54,522 nucleotides of DNA from Secundilactobacillus oryzae JCM 18671 (lineage in GTDB: Bacteria > Bacillota > Bacilli > Lactobacillales > Lactobacillaceae), in contig NZ_BBJM01000010.1 in assembly GCF_000740055.1 (NCBI RefSeq), positions 1-54,522 on the forward strand, given 5' to 3'. A program made the position numbers and the translations under genes. Below the pieces are notes generated by a model. The model did no database searches, had not been told where the DNA came from, and worked only from the letters and a program-made list of their open reading frames with translations. The first letter of the stretch is position 1. Each line of letters starts with the position of its first letter. Below are positions 26,309 to 35,124 of the stretch, piece after piece.

Positions 26309-26443
26309 GGTATCCCTCATTTCAACATAGATTAACAACAATAATAGCACTAATCATTAGATAGGGCGTGCAACTTTCATGAAAATCGGCTAAAATCAGG
26401 TAAACTAAATCAAAACTAGGGGTAACACACAGGAGGACTTTAT

Positions 26444-27319
26444 TTGAAAACGGCAGTGATCACAGATACAGCAAGCTACTTAGATCCAGCAATTGCAAAA
26501 GCGGCGGGAATCCATATCGTTTCCATTACCGTGATCTTCGAACAACAAACCTACCTTGAAAATGAAACCATTACCTATAAAGAATTTTACGATAAAATGC
26601 GAGCGGACAAAAATATGCCATCGACCGCGCAAGTCACAATGGCACAGATGCAAGCGGAATTTGATCAGTTGGCTGAAGAAGGCTACGACGAAGTGATTTG
26701 TGTGAACCTTTCTAGCGGAATCACAACGTTTTTCGAAAACCTGAGTGCGTACGCGCAAACGGTAGAAAACATTAAAGTTGTGCCATTCGACTCGAAGATG
26801 GCTAGCGAAGGGGAAGCTTGGCTAACCTTACTAGCTGCCAAGATGGCTCGGGCTGGTAAAAATGCCGATGAAATTGTGCCAGAATTGGAAAAATTACGCG
26901 ATGCCAACCACGTTCGTTTTGCGGTGGACAACCTGTCCCACCTTTTGAGGACTGGTCGTATTACCAATAGTTCCGCATTGATTGGGAACTTGTTGAGAAT
27001 CAAGCCGATCCTCACGTTTGAAGACGGAAAGATTGTCGCATTGTCTAAAGAACGGACGATGAAGCGCGCACTGAACAAAATCAAAGAAAACATTGCGGAA
27101 TCCTTGCCTGACATGAATTATCCGGTTCGAATTGGGATTATTAATGGCAATAACGCAGAGGAAGAGGCACGCTGGGTTGAAGCTATTGAAGCAGAAAACT
27201 TCATGGCCGGTGGACAACCCGTCACGGTTGAAACTGGCGAGATTGGGCCATCGATTGGCGTCCATACCGGTGAAGGCGTGATGGGTGTCGTTTGGAGTCG
27301 AGATTGGGATAAAATGTAG
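26444..27319 (+). CDS. DegV-family fatty-acid-binding protein
   Basis: A 291-residue DegV protein with the N-terminal TDTASYLD motif, a central SSGIT motif and the C-terminal IGPSIGVHTGEG segment. DegV/FakB proteins bind a fatty acid and present it to the FakA kinase, so the protein likely helps incorporate exogenous fatty acids. No fakA is nearby. The start is a TTG at 26444 with AGGAGG at a good distance. Confidence 0.9.
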   Translation: MKTAVITDTASYLDPAIAKAAGIHIVSITVIFEQQTYLENETITYKEFYDKMRADKNMPSTAQVTMAQMQAEFDQLAEEGYDEVICVNLSSGITTFFENLSAYAQTVENIKVVPFDSKMASEGEAWLTLLAAKMARAGKNADEIVPELEKLRDANHVRFAVDNLSHLLRTGRITNSSALIGNLLRIKPILTFEDGKIVALSKERTMKRALNKIKENIAESLPDMNYPVRIGIINGNNAEEEARWVEAIEAENFMAGGQPVTVETGEIGPSIGVHTGEGVMGVVWSRDWDKM

Positions 27320-27341
27320 AAGTTGTGACAGAAGTCCAATG

Positions 27342-27380
27342 AAAAAACGGAGAATGACGTCAAAGTCGTTCTCCGTTTTA
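27342..27380. terminator. Terminator between degV-like gene and pepX
   Basis: AAAACGGAGAATGAC pairs with GTCGTTCTCCGTTTT around a short loop, with A and T tracts on the two sides. Confidence 0.85.
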
Positions 27381-27386
27381 GTTTGC

Positions 27387-29813
27387 TTATTTTGACTGAA
27401 GCGGTAATTCAATGGAACAATTAGCCAAGTCCAACTGGTACGTGATCGCCTGATTGCCACGAACGGTCATTTCCATATCGGTGGCGTAGACAATTACGCC
27501 AACTTGATGACCTTTTAGCAGGCGAAAGACGGTTGGCTGTAGGCCTAACGTTAAATCGTAGAATTGATTAGGTACAATTTCATTGGTTTGGTAAGCATTG
27601 GCCAGATTTTGCAGGTTAATGTGACCCAGTGAAATCAGTTTGGCATCACTAGCCTTGGTGAGGGCAAATTCCTTCAAATCATCTTCTCGCCAACGGAAAC
27701 CTTCATCGAGTGCATGACGGCTAATAAGCTGTGGGCTCACTGACAGGCGTTTGGCCTTGCCGTAGTCTACTAGTCTGACACTCAGTAGGCCGACATCTTG
27801 ACTAGAAGCAACCCGCAGTTTTAATTGTGGCCGGCCACCAAGCACAAGTTCGTGGTCGAGTGGGGCGGATTTAAATAGTAACCGATTACTGCTCATTGGC
27901 GAATCCGTTGCTGTCATTAAATCATGGCGCCAAGTAGCGTAGTCAGATTTGTAAGCTGAAAACGCGTCGTCCGTCAGATGATCTGTAAACTGGACTGTAT
28001 TGGTGGCTGACGCCTTTTCGAGGAGTTGATTTTCGTCAAAATGGTAAGTTAGGTAAGCATCACTATTGCCCCAATCAGTGTAAGTATCCCACGTTTCGGG
28101 TTTGGTATTATCCTGAACCAGGACATCTGGCAAAATGTCGTTGGCATGATTATCCACACCCATCAGTTTATTGGATAGCCACAGGTTGACAATATCAGTG
28201 TAATCAACGGAACGGAAGTTGTTGATGTAGATGTGCTGACCTTGATGCAAAATTAGTTTTTGTTGAACCGGTAGTGATTGCAGTCCTCGCCAGAGTTTCC
28301 AAACGTTTTTTGGCTTAACGTTCCAATCATTGAGGCCATGGATCATCATAATGTCGGCCTTGATGTTTTTCAACTGTTTAAGATAATTCCGCGCGTCCCA
28401 AAACGGGGTATAGTTGCCAGTCTCACGGTCTTGATCTCGACCCATTTGTTCAAGACTAGCCAACCAATCAGCTTTGATTGGATAGTAGTCGGACGCTTGT
28501 TTTTGGCGTGAAAAGGTTTCTTCAGCCAGTACGTCGGCATCCTCACCTTGGAAACCACCGGGTGCGATGACCAGGCCATTTTCACGATAGTAGTCGTACC
28601 AACTTGAAATGGCAGCTTCGGAAATGATGGTGTCAAGCCCCTTCACGCCACTAGTTGCGGCAGCAATCGCAAGCGTTCCTAAGTAGGAGCGGCCCGTAAT
28701 AGCGGTATGGCCATTTGACCACCAGGCTTCGATGAGGTCGTTATCAGTCTTATTGGTGAAGGCTTGGCGATCTCCTGCCAACCACTCAATGATTGCGACG
28801 GTTGAGGTCGTTTCCTCGGGATCACCAGTTGTTCTGAATCCATCCGATTCCATGGTGCCGATACCAGCAGCGTAAACGACTGCGAAGCCCCGGGCTAGGA
28901 AGTAGTCGTTCAAGGTGTATGAAGACTCACGGGCGAAACTTTGTTCAGCGTGGGTGGCGACGCCGTTTGGCACTCGCTTTGGTGGTAAATCAACCTTGGC
29001 GGGCTGTGCAGCATCGAGTTCAGCTAACGTGGGCGTAATCACGGGTTTCTTTTGCAGAGGGACATCGACATTGTGCGTCAGTTTCGCGCCATCCTCATCA
29101 TTGGTTCCTTGATTGTAGGGTGAAGCAGTATAAAGTACGGGAACGGAAAGACCATCATCCGTTTCGACGGGGCGTAAAATTTCAGCTTTTAGAAGATCAC
29201 GTTTGCCGTCATGGTCAGTATCTTGATCCGATTCCACGTAAACGACTTCACGAATGAGTTGCGTCGTATCGAAGACGGCTTGAGCCTTACCATTGAAAAA
29301 GAGGGGCTTAGGCAAATCAGTTTGCTTTGATAGTTCGGCAAAATAACCTTTAGTCGTCAGGTAGTCGAGGAAAACCTGACCATTTTTTGTGTGCGTGGTT
29401 AATAGGAGGTACCAAGCGTGGAGCAAATCCTTAGTGGTTAACTGCATGGCCGCAATAAAAGGTAAGGCCATCTTGCTCATGGCGGCAGTTGGGTTGTCTA
29501 ATGAGAAGTCCAAATCTACTTCAAATTGGAGTAACTGCATGGCCAAGTTATAAAAATGAGCCTGAGAAATTTCGTGCTCGTTCTGAATAAAATCGTATGT
29601 ATTAGTATGGGCATCAACGAGCAAGGTGCTGAGTTTGAAATCAACGCCCTGTTGCGTTGGCATTTCAGGATAACAAAGATGAAGTAACGCCGCTAGCACT
29701 TCAGTAGGTGATTGGGTCACAATGTCAGTAGTTTCGATAAAATGAATGCGCTGAAGTTCAGTGAGTTCCGTCTCAAAATCGACCTCAAGACGCGCAAATT
29801 GATTAATTTTCAT
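27387..29813 (-). CDS. pepX: X-prolyl dipeptidyl aminopeptidase PepX
   Basis: An 808-residue S15-family serine peptidase, close to the usual PepX length. The nucleophile Ser376 is in GRSYLGT, Asp496 in HGLNDWNV, and the His in the HQGQH segment near residue 527; the Ser to Asp spacing of 120 matches the lactococcal enzyme. It releases X-Pro dipeptides from the N-terminus of peptides, a key step in breakdown of proline-rich casein peptides. It is cytosolic. GGAGG lies 8 bases before the ATG. The gene diverges from an OppA-like gene, consistent with a peptide-use locus. Confidence 0.95.
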   Translation of the reverse strand: MKINQFARLEVDFETELTELQRIHFIETTDIVTQSPTEVLAALLHLCYPEMPTQQGVDFKLSTLLVDAHTNTYDFIQNEHEISQAHFYNLAMQLLQFEVDLDFSLDNPTAAMSKMALPFIAAMQLTTKDLLHAWYLLLTTHTKNGQVFLDYLTTKGYFAELSKQTDLPKPLFFNGKAQAVFDTTQLIREVVYVESDQDTDHDGKRDLLKAEILRPVETDDGLSVPVLYTASPYNQGTNDEDGAKLTHNVDVPLQKKPVITPTLAELDAAQPAKVDLPPKRVPNGVATHAEQSFARESSYTLNDYFLARGFAVVYAAGIGTMESDGFRTTGDPEETTSTVAIIEWLAGDRQAFTNKTDNDLIEAWWSNGHTAITGRSYLGTLAIAAATSGVKGLDTIISEAAISSWYDYYRENGLVIAPGGFQGEDADVLAEETFSRQKQASDYYPIKADWLASLEQMGRDQDRETGNYTPFWDARNYLKQLKNIKADIMMIHGLNDWNVKPKNVWKLWRGLQSLPVQQKLILHQGQHIYINNFRSVDYTDIVNLWLSNKLMGVDNHANDILPDVLVQDNTKPETWDTYTDWGNSDAYLTYHFDENQLLEKASATNTVQFTDHLTDDAFSAYKSDYATWRHDLMTATDSPMSSNRLLFKSAPLDHELVLGGRPQLKLRVASSQDVGLLSVRLVDYGKAKRLSVSPQLISRHALDEGFRWREDDLKEFALTKASDAKLISLGHINLQNLANAYQTNEIVPNQFYDLTLGLQPTVFRLLKGHQVGVIVYATDMEMTVRGNQAITYQLDLANCSIELPLQSK

Positions 29814-29952
29814 AGCAAGACCTCCATTTATTCTAATTATACGCTAATAATTCCGACGAGAGTGCCATAAAGTCGAATTGATTGACTTTAAAAGCCGATA
29901 GCGTAAGCTTTTAGGTGGTAGAATGAAGGTATTAATATTAAAGGGTGAGATT

Positions 29953-31569
29953 ATGAAAAAGCGAAACATGATTGGATTAGTTACAATTAGTTTGGGATTA
30001 GCCATTATTTTAGCCGCATGCGGCGGTAAGACGAGCAACACGCAAGATAGTACTTTAACGGTGGGGACGAATGCCAACATCGGGTCGGCTAACAGCGTGA
30101 AATACTCTGATACGGGGAGCGTTGAAGCCATTCAAAATACGTTTGAGGGCCTTTACCGGTTTAACGCGAAGGGCCAACCAGTTAAAGCGCTGGCGAAGAC
30201 GGTTTCGACCAATAAGGATAAAACCGTTTATACTTACACGCTACAACACAGTAAGTGGTCTAACGGTCAATCTGTTACAGCTGCCGACTTTGTCTACGCT
30301 TGGCAACAGCTAGGCAATCCAAAGACGGCGTCACCAAACGCACAGCGACTGGATTTTCTTAAAAATGGGTACGATGTGCGTAATGGCAAGAAACCAGTCA
30401 GTCAATTAGGTGTTAAAGCACTGGGTAAGTATCGCCTGCAAGTAACGCTAGAGTCACCGATCACGTATTTGCCTGAGATTTTGACAGGGGCACCGTTTAT
30501 GCCATTGAATAAGGCCTACGTTGAAAAAATGGGTAGTAAGTACGCCACGGATTCGAAACATTTAATTAGTAACGGACCATTTCTATTGAAGAAGTGGACC
30601 GGGACTAATGATACTTGGGAGTACGTGAAGAACAACGATTATTGGGATAAAAAAGCCGTCAAGACTAAGAAGATTGACGTCCAAGTCGTTAAGAGTGTGG
30701 CAACGGGTGCTAACTTATTCGAGACGAAGAAGTTAGATTACACAATGTTGAGCAACGAGTACGTTTCTCGTTATCAAAACAAGGCTGGTTTTCACGTCAA
30801 GAAATCGCCTTCAATTGGCTATCTTGGCTTCAACACCAAGCGAAAAGTGACGGGAAACCGCCACGTTCGTTTGGCGCTCGCCATGAGCTTCAACAAAAAA
30901 GCATTGACGAAGCAAGTGATGAAAGATGGCTCAACGCCATTGAACGGCATCGTACCAGCCAACTTTACGTTCAATCCTAAGACCGGAGAAGACTTCCGAA
31001 AGTACAGTGGTGATTTGGTACCATACGACCTTAAGAAGGCTAAGGCAGAATGGGCACTTGCCAAGAAGCAGTTAGGTATCAAGTCTGCCAGCATCCAGAT
31101 TTTGGCAGCTGACACCCCAGAAGCCAAGCAGGTGGTTGAGTATCTTCAGGCAGAGTATGAGAAGAACTTGCCAGGGTTGCACGTGACGATTCATCAAGTG
31201 CCATTAAAGCAACGTTTGCGAATGACCACAGCGTACAACTTCGACTTTGTCTATGGTACCTGGGCACCTGATTTCGCCGATCCAATTAACTTTATCGGTG
31301 ATGGTGGGGCTTACCACTTAGACTCAGATTACAAGAACAAGACTTACTGGAACGATTTAAAAGAAGCGCGTGGAAAATACGCAACGGATTCGACCGAGCG
31401 TTATCAGGTATTGAAAAATGCCGAACAGCAGGTGGTCCAGCGTGACGCCTTTATGGCACCTGTATTCCAAGGCGCCAATGCCTATCTACAGAATCCGAAA
31501 GTGAAGGGACTTGCCGTTTCACCATACGGGACGACATTGTTCTATCGAAACGTCAAAATTAATAGTTAA
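29953..31569 (+). CDS. OppA-like peptide-binding lipoprotein (orphan)
   Basis: A 538-residue substrate-binding protein of the SBP_bac_5 family with a lipobox ending LAAC. It shows the family segments YTYTLQHSKWSNGQSVTAADFVYAWQ and WAPDFADPINF. It is clearly related to the oppA at 40021, but has no permease or ATPase gene next to it, so it probably feeds the shared OppBCDF complex or a remote one. I chose the ATG at 29953 with AAAGGGTGAG upstream. An inverted repeat TAAAAGC-N10-GCTTTTA (29890-29913) lies in the divergent region and may be an operator. Confidence 0.88.
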   Translation: MKKRNMIGLVTISLGLAIILAACGGKTSNTQDSTLTVGTNANIGSANSVKYSDTGSVEAIQNTFEGLYRFNAKGQPVKALAKTVSTNKDKTVYTYTLQHSKWSNGQSVTAADFVYAWQQLGNPKTASPNAQRLDFLKNGYDVRNGKKPVSQLGVKALGKYRLQVTLESPITYLPEILTGAPFMPLNKAYVEKMGSKYATDSKHLISNGPFLLKKWTGTNDTWEYVKNNDYWDKKAVKTKKIDVQVVKSVATGANLFETKKLDYTMLSNEYVSRYQNKAGFHVKKSPSIGYLGFNTKRKVTGNRHVRLALAMSFNKKALTKQVMKDGSTPLNGIVPANFTFNPKTGEDFRKYSGDLVPYDLKKAKAEWALAKKQLGIKSASIQILAADTPEAKQVVEYLQAEYEKNLPGLHVTIHQVPLKQRLRMTTAYNFDFVYGTWAPDFADPINFIGDGGAYHLDSDYKNKTYWNDLKEARGKYATDSTERYQVLKNAEQQVVQRDAFMAPVFQGANAYLQNPKVKGLAVSPYGTTLFYRNVKINS

Positions 31570-31574
31570 CTTTG

Positions 31575-31604
31575 AAGGGCGTCGCGTGAGCGACGTCCTT
31601 TTTC
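31575..31604 (+). terminator. Terminator after the orphan OppA-like gene
   Basis: GGCGTCGC pairs with GCGACGTC around GTGA, followed by CCTTTTT. Confidence 0.85.
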
Positions 31605-31616
31605 TATCCGTCTACT

Positions 31617-31644
31617 TTGCCTCTTTGAGAAAATAAGCTATTAT
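31617..31644 (+). promoter_or_regulatory. Likely promoter of the guanylate kinase-like gene
   Basis: TTGCCT (31617-31622) and TATTAT (31639-31644) are 16 bases apart. Confidence 0.45.
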
Positions 31645-31682
31645 AGGAGTTAATTAATTTCGCTTAAAGGACGGACCCCAAC

Positions 31683-32249
31683 ATGCATAATCGAATTATC
31701 GTCATCACTGGCGCAACCGGGACGGGAAAAACAACTGTGAGTGAGTATCTCCGCGAGGCTTACCAAGTACCCCGTGTTATTACCCATACCACCCGAGTAC
31801 CACGGGTCGGCGAGGTAGACGGCGTAGACTACTACTTTGAAACGGACGATACGTTTGCAAAACGTCACTTTTTAGAGTCTGTTATTTACGACGGTCACCA
31901 GTATGGATCATCTTATGAAGCTCTTGAACGGGGCTGGGCTAATTCACCATTTTTAAGTATTGTTCTCGATACCCAGGGTGCGATTACGTATGCAGAAAAA
32001 TTGGGTGATCAAGCCGTTATCATTTTTCTGACGGTTTCACAGGGACAAACGTTGCAACAGCGGATTACGGAACGTGGGGATGATCCTAACGCTATCGATC
32101 ATCGTCTGGAGAGTGACGAGTACCGCCGCGACCTAGAACTGCCTGCAGAATTACAGGGAAAGGCCAAGGTTGTTTTAAATGACCACTTGGCGGAGGCCAA
32201 AAAAGCGTTGGACGGCATCATGGCCAGCTTGCAGGTTAACGCGGAATAG
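31683..32249 (+). CDS. Guanylate kinase-like P-loop kinase (paralogue)
   Basis: A 188-residue protein of the guanylate kinase fold: P-loop GATGTGKTT, then the GMP-binding segment HTTRVPRVGEVDGVDYYF, close to the canonical STRxPRxGExxGxDYxF. The P-loop departs from the usual GPSGVGKGT. It probably phosphorylates a nucleotide monophosphate, but the housekeeping gmk is normally next to rpoZ and priA, which are not here. It may therefore be a specialised paralogue. It precedes the Fur-family gene, which has its own promoter. Confidence 0.8.
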   Translation: MHNRIIVITGATGTGKTTVSEYLREAYQVPRVITHTTRVPRVGEVDGVDYYFETDDTFAKRHFLESVIYDGHQYGSSYEALERGWANSPFLSIVLDTQGAITYAEKLGDQAVIIFLTVSQGQTLQQRITERGDDPNAIDHRLESDEYRRDLELPAELQGKAKVVLNDHLAEAKKALDGIMASLQVNAE

Positions 32250-32299
32250 TTGGCTTTTGGCTGAAATGTGATAAACTATGTAAAACGTAATGATTATTA
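32250..32299 (+). promoter_or_regulatory. Promoter with a Zur-like operator
   Basis: TTGGCT (32250-32255) and TAAACT (32272-32277) are 16 bases apart. At the expected start of transcription lies ACGTAATGATTATTA (32285-32299), close to the Bacillus Zur core TCGTAATNATTACGA (11 of 14 defined positions). The box would allow autorepression. Confidence 0.5.
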
Positions 32300-32323
32300 T
32301 TTAGAAAACAAACGGAGGCTCCT

Positions 32324-32761
32324 ATGCAACAAACGCTTGCAGATGCACTGGACATTTTAAAAAGCAATCATTTGAAAATCACGAAGCAACGGCGAGCACT
32401 TTTAGACTACTTGCTGGACCATCAAGATCATTATCATGAAGTGACCTTAGTGGACGAGTACATGCGTGGCCTATTTCCTGGTATGAGCCATAACACGATT
32501 TATCGCAACTTGAAGGAATTTGAAGACGCCGGCATGGTCGAACAACGAATTCAAGGTGGTCAAGGCGTCGTTAAATACCAATGTGATTTCCAGCACAGTC
32601 ATCATCACCATTTTATCTGTGAGAACTGTGGTAAGGTGGAGGAAGTGGACGATTGTCCAATGGATCGATTCCAAGCTGCACTACCAGGCTACAAAATCAA
32701 CACCCATCGATTTGAAATCTATGGTCTTTGTGCGGATTGTAACGCTAAGTTGAATAGTTGA
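32324..32761 (+). CDS. Fur-family metalloregulator (Zur or PerR type)
   Basis: A 145-residue Fur-family repressor with a winged-helix DNA-binding half (the NTIYRNLKEF recognition segment, 57-66) and a metal-binding half. Two CxxC pairs (Cys99/102 and Cys136/139) hold the structural zinc, and HHHH at 93-96 contributes the regulatory site. Fur, Zur and PerR cannot be told apart with certainty from this. The operator resemblance points to Zur, a zinc uptake repressor. CGGAGG sits 7 bases before the ATG. Confidence 0.85.
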   Translation: MQQTLADALDILKSNHLKITKQRRALLDYLLDHQDHYHEVTLVDEYMRGLFPGMSHNTIYRNLKEFEDAGMVEQRIQGGQGVVKYQCDFQHSHHHHFICENCGKVEEVDDCPMDRFQAALPGYKINTHRFEIYGLCADCNAKLNS

Positions 32762-32864
32762 TTGAGCCAATAAACCTTAGTGAAATATTAAGGTTTATTT
32801 TATTGTATATTCAGATTTGTTTGCGATACTATTAGCAACTAGTTTTAAAAAGGAGGAGCACAAA

Positions 32865-33272
32865 TTGGCATACAGAACACCGCCGTTTCTCACGCCTTTC
32901 GCAATCCTATCGATTGCCCTGGCGCTGAGTGCGACCAATGTTGTGGTGAACTCGGTTTCCAAAACCAATGAGGGCTCACCAAGGACCGAGGAATCAAGTA
33001 GTATTAGCTCCAGTTCTTCGTCCATCCCAAGTTCAAGTTCTAGCTCTAGTGATAGTGAAAGTGAGTCTTCTGATGAAGATGAGAGTTCCAGCAGTTCTAG
33101 CTCAAAGAAGGCGTCGAGCACAACGGAAACATCATCAGCAAGACGGACATCATCGGCAACCAATAAAAAATCAACCAGTACAAATACAACGAACGAAGAG
33201 TCATCTAGCGGCACAAACGAGGAATCGTCTAGCACGACTACCACGGATGATGAAGAGCAAGATGCATACTAG
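32865..33272 (+). CDS. Ser-rich one-pass membrane protein (135 residues)
   Basis: I do not recognise this protein. A short N-terminus is followed by one hydrophobic helix (residues 9-29), then about 100 residues of low-complexity sequence rich in Ser, Glu, Asp and Thr, with Lys and Arg in a mid section. It has no LPXTG or WxL motif. Topology suggests an anchored extracellular stalk, possibly a substrate for O-glycosylation. The TTG start at 32865 has AGGAGG 8 bases upstream. It precedes the membrane protein gene at 33289 by 16 bases, so the two form an operon. No function can be assigned. Confidence 0.75.
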   Translation: MAYRTPPFLTPFAILSIALALSATNVVVNSVSKTNEGSPRTEESSSISSSSSSIPSSSSSSSDSESESSDEDESSSSSSSKKASSTTETSSARRTSSATNKKSTSTNTTNEESSSGTNEESSSTTTTDDEEQDAY

Positions 33273-33288
33273 CGAGGAGGGATAAGCA

Positions 33289-34119
33289 GTGTTTAGTTTT
33301 CTTGATATGGTCAACCACTATCTGGGTTATTTCAATATCAACATTAAGTTTAAAAATCGAATCTACACCGTGCTAGGGATGCTTGGCGACTTATACCTCT
33401 TCTATGTTGCATTTAGATGGCTAAGCAATCAGTACTATTTACGCGGGTCACTCATCATGTTGGCGGCCATTATCCTATTGTATTTTTCCATCATGAACAT
33501 TTTCTATTATTTCACGACGAAAAAACCGCCATTTGATATCTCCCCAGTAATTGAAAGATTTATGGGAAAAACGTTTGGCTTTAATCCGCAGGCGGAAGCT
33601 GAAAAGAAGGAACTTGAGGCAACACGTTCCCGAATGGCGCAAAATATTCCGGCTAACGGCTATTTTGACCAGAAGAAGGTATTACCAGGGAAACTGCAAA
33701 TTTCATCGTTACAACAGATGAATATTGATGAACTAGCAGGTCGCTTGCAACAACAAAATCTCATTACGACTGATTATAGCGGTTTGTCAGAGGACCAAAT
33801 TGGGCGCCAACTAACCGCCAACGATAAACCCGTTTACGCAATTGGTCCTGGCGTCTTGTTACCATACTTTGAAATGCGTGAACGTGACGGTCAGCTCGTG
33901 ATCTTCGGTGGGATGAACCAAGCAGAGAAACGAGAAATTGGCGTTGTCTCGTCAGTCGGATTACAGCCAGTTGCTGCAGTTAGAGATCGCGTTCAACTTT
34001 ATCTAGCGGCGGCCACGTTAATGGGCGGTCCATTTAAGGTGATGGGACGGAATCAACCAATTGAGCATGATGAACCGTTTACCATTACGGTACAACTCGC
34101 ATACGAAAAGAAACATTAG
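33289..34119 (+). CDS. Uncharacterised two-TM protein (possibly DUF6681 family)
   Basis: A 276-residue protein with two predicted membrane helices (about 25-45 and 52-72), then a large soluble domain of about 200 residues that begins with a charged linker and is mixed alpha/beta. It resembles a family found in lactobacilli that I recall as DUF6681, but I am not sure. There is no enzyme motif that I can see. The GTG start is preceded by GAGGAGG. It is encoded right behind the Ser-rich protein and should be expressed with it. Confidence 0.7.
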   Translation: MFSFLDMVNHYLGYFNINIKFKNRIYTVLGMLGDLYLFYVAFRWLSNQYYLRGSLIMLAAIILLYFSIMNIFYYFTTKKPPFDISPVIERFMGKTFGFNPQAEAEKKELEATRSRMAQNIPANGYFDQKKVLPGKLQISSLQQMNIDELAGRLQQQNLITTDYSGLSEDQIGRQLTANDKPVYAIGPGVLLPYFEMRERDGQLVIFGGMNQAEKREIGVVSSVGLQPVAAVRDRVQLYLAAATLMGGPFKVMGRNQPIEHDEPFTITVQLAYEKKH

Positions 34120-34135
34120 TATAATAAGTAAAGAT

Positions 34136-34167
34136 AAAACGGCTAAAATCCAGGTTTTAGCTGTTTT
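34136..34167 (+). terminator. Terminator after the two-TM protein gene
   Basis: ACGGCTAAAA pairs with TTTTAGCTGT around a short loop, followed by a T-run. Confidence 0.8.
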
Positions 34168-34226
34168 TCTTTGTTCGAAAAAAGCCGATAAACAGCCGAT
34201 TTGATAGGGTTTTTGAACAATAAATT

Positions 34227-34255
34227 TTGACCGCTAGGGGTTTTTGGTTTAGAAT
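34227..34255 (+). promoter_or_regulatory. Promoter of the glnQHMP-type operon
   Basis: TTGACC (34227-34232) and TAGAAT (34250-34255) are 17 bases apart. Transcription should begin at about 34261. Confidence 0.75.
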
Positions 34256-34260
34256 ATTCA

Positions 34261-34366
34261 ACAGAGACACAATTTGATGTTAGAAATTGTGACAGGGGAT
34301 GTGCTTTGATCCCCTGATTTTCATTTATAAGTCTCTTATGAGAAGAGAAAAGTGGAGGGTTTAACT
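34261..34366 (+). ncRNA. Compact three-way-junction leader RNA before glnQ
   Basis: AGAGAC (34263-34268) pairs with GTCTCT (34331-34336). Inside are two hairpins: ACAATTT with AAATTGT (34269-34275 and 34284-34290) and CAGGGGAT with ATCCCCTG (34293-34300 and 34309-34316). TCTCTT at 34332-34337 can instead pair with AAGAGA at 34343-34348, opening the closing stem near the ribosome binding site. The second hairpin is followed by ATTTTCATTT, a weak terminator tail. I do not know this RNA class. Confidence 0.5.
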
Positions 34367-35110
34367 ATGTCAATGATCGAATTTCATGACGTTCAAAAGT
34401 ATTACGGCGACTATCACGCATTGAGAAATATTAACCTAACTATTGATGCTGGCGAAACGGTGGTTTTAATCGGACCATCTGGATCTGGTAAGTCAACACT
34501 CATCCGAACCATTAATGGTTTGGAACGAATCGAAGAAGGACAACTTATTGTAAACGGTCAAGATTTGGCCAACAAAAAGACTGACATGAACCGTATCAGA
34601 AAAAATGTCGGAATGGTTTTCCAACACTTTAATTTGTATGCTAACAAGACCATTTTGGAAAACATCATGCTCGCCCCACGCATCGTTTTGAAAAAGGATG
34701 AAGCTGCCAACAAGAAACTAGCAATGGATCTTTTGGATCGGGTCGGGTTAGCTGATCAAGCTAGCAAGATGCCAGCCCAACTTTCTGGTGGACAACAACA
34801 ACGTATTGCGATTGCTCGCTCATTGGCCATGGAACCAAAGGCACTCTTATTTGATGAACCAACTAGTGCCCTTGACCCAGAAATGATTGATGATGTGCTT
34901 AACGTTATGAAGGATATCGCGCGCGATTCCTCAATGACGATGCTTGTGGTGACCCACGAAATGGGCTTTGCTCGCGAAGTGGCCAACCGAGTTATCTTTA
35001 TGGCGGACGGTCAAATTTTGGAAGACGATAGTAAAGAGACCTTCTTTGATGGCCAACCGTCAAACGAACGGGCACGTCAATTCCTAGGGAAGATCATTAC
35101 GCACAGTTAA
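34367..35110 (+). CDS. glnQ: Glutamine/polar amino acid ABC transporter ATP-binding protein
   Basis: A 247-residue ATPase with Walker A GPSGSGKST (36-44), signature [16 protein letters not shown] and Walker B ALLFDEPTSALDPEM, as in GlnQ and GltL. It drives import through the two permeases downstream. The gene order ATPase, binding protein, permease, permease is that of the Bacillus glnQHMP operon. I chose the ATG at 34367, with GGAGGG 8 bases upstream. Confidence 0.9.
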   Translation: MSMIEFHDVQKYYGDYHALRNINLTIDAGETVVLIGPSGSGKSTLIRTINGLERIEEGQLIVNGQDLANKKTDMNRIRKNVGMVFQHFNLYANKTILENIMLAPRIVLKKDEAANKKLAMDLLDRVGLADQASKMPAQLSGGQQQRIAIARSLAMEPKALLFDEPTSALDPEMIDDVLNVMKDIARDSSMTMLVVTHEMGFAREVANRVIFMADGQILEDDSKETFFDGQPSNERARQFLGKIITHS

Positions 35111-35124
35111 GAGGGGTTTACACG

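Noticed and set aside
32795-33244. Long antisense frame across the Ser-rich gene (149 residues)
   Set aside because: It is the mirror of low-complexity Ser codons, has no ribosome binding site, and its composition is acidic and repetitive.
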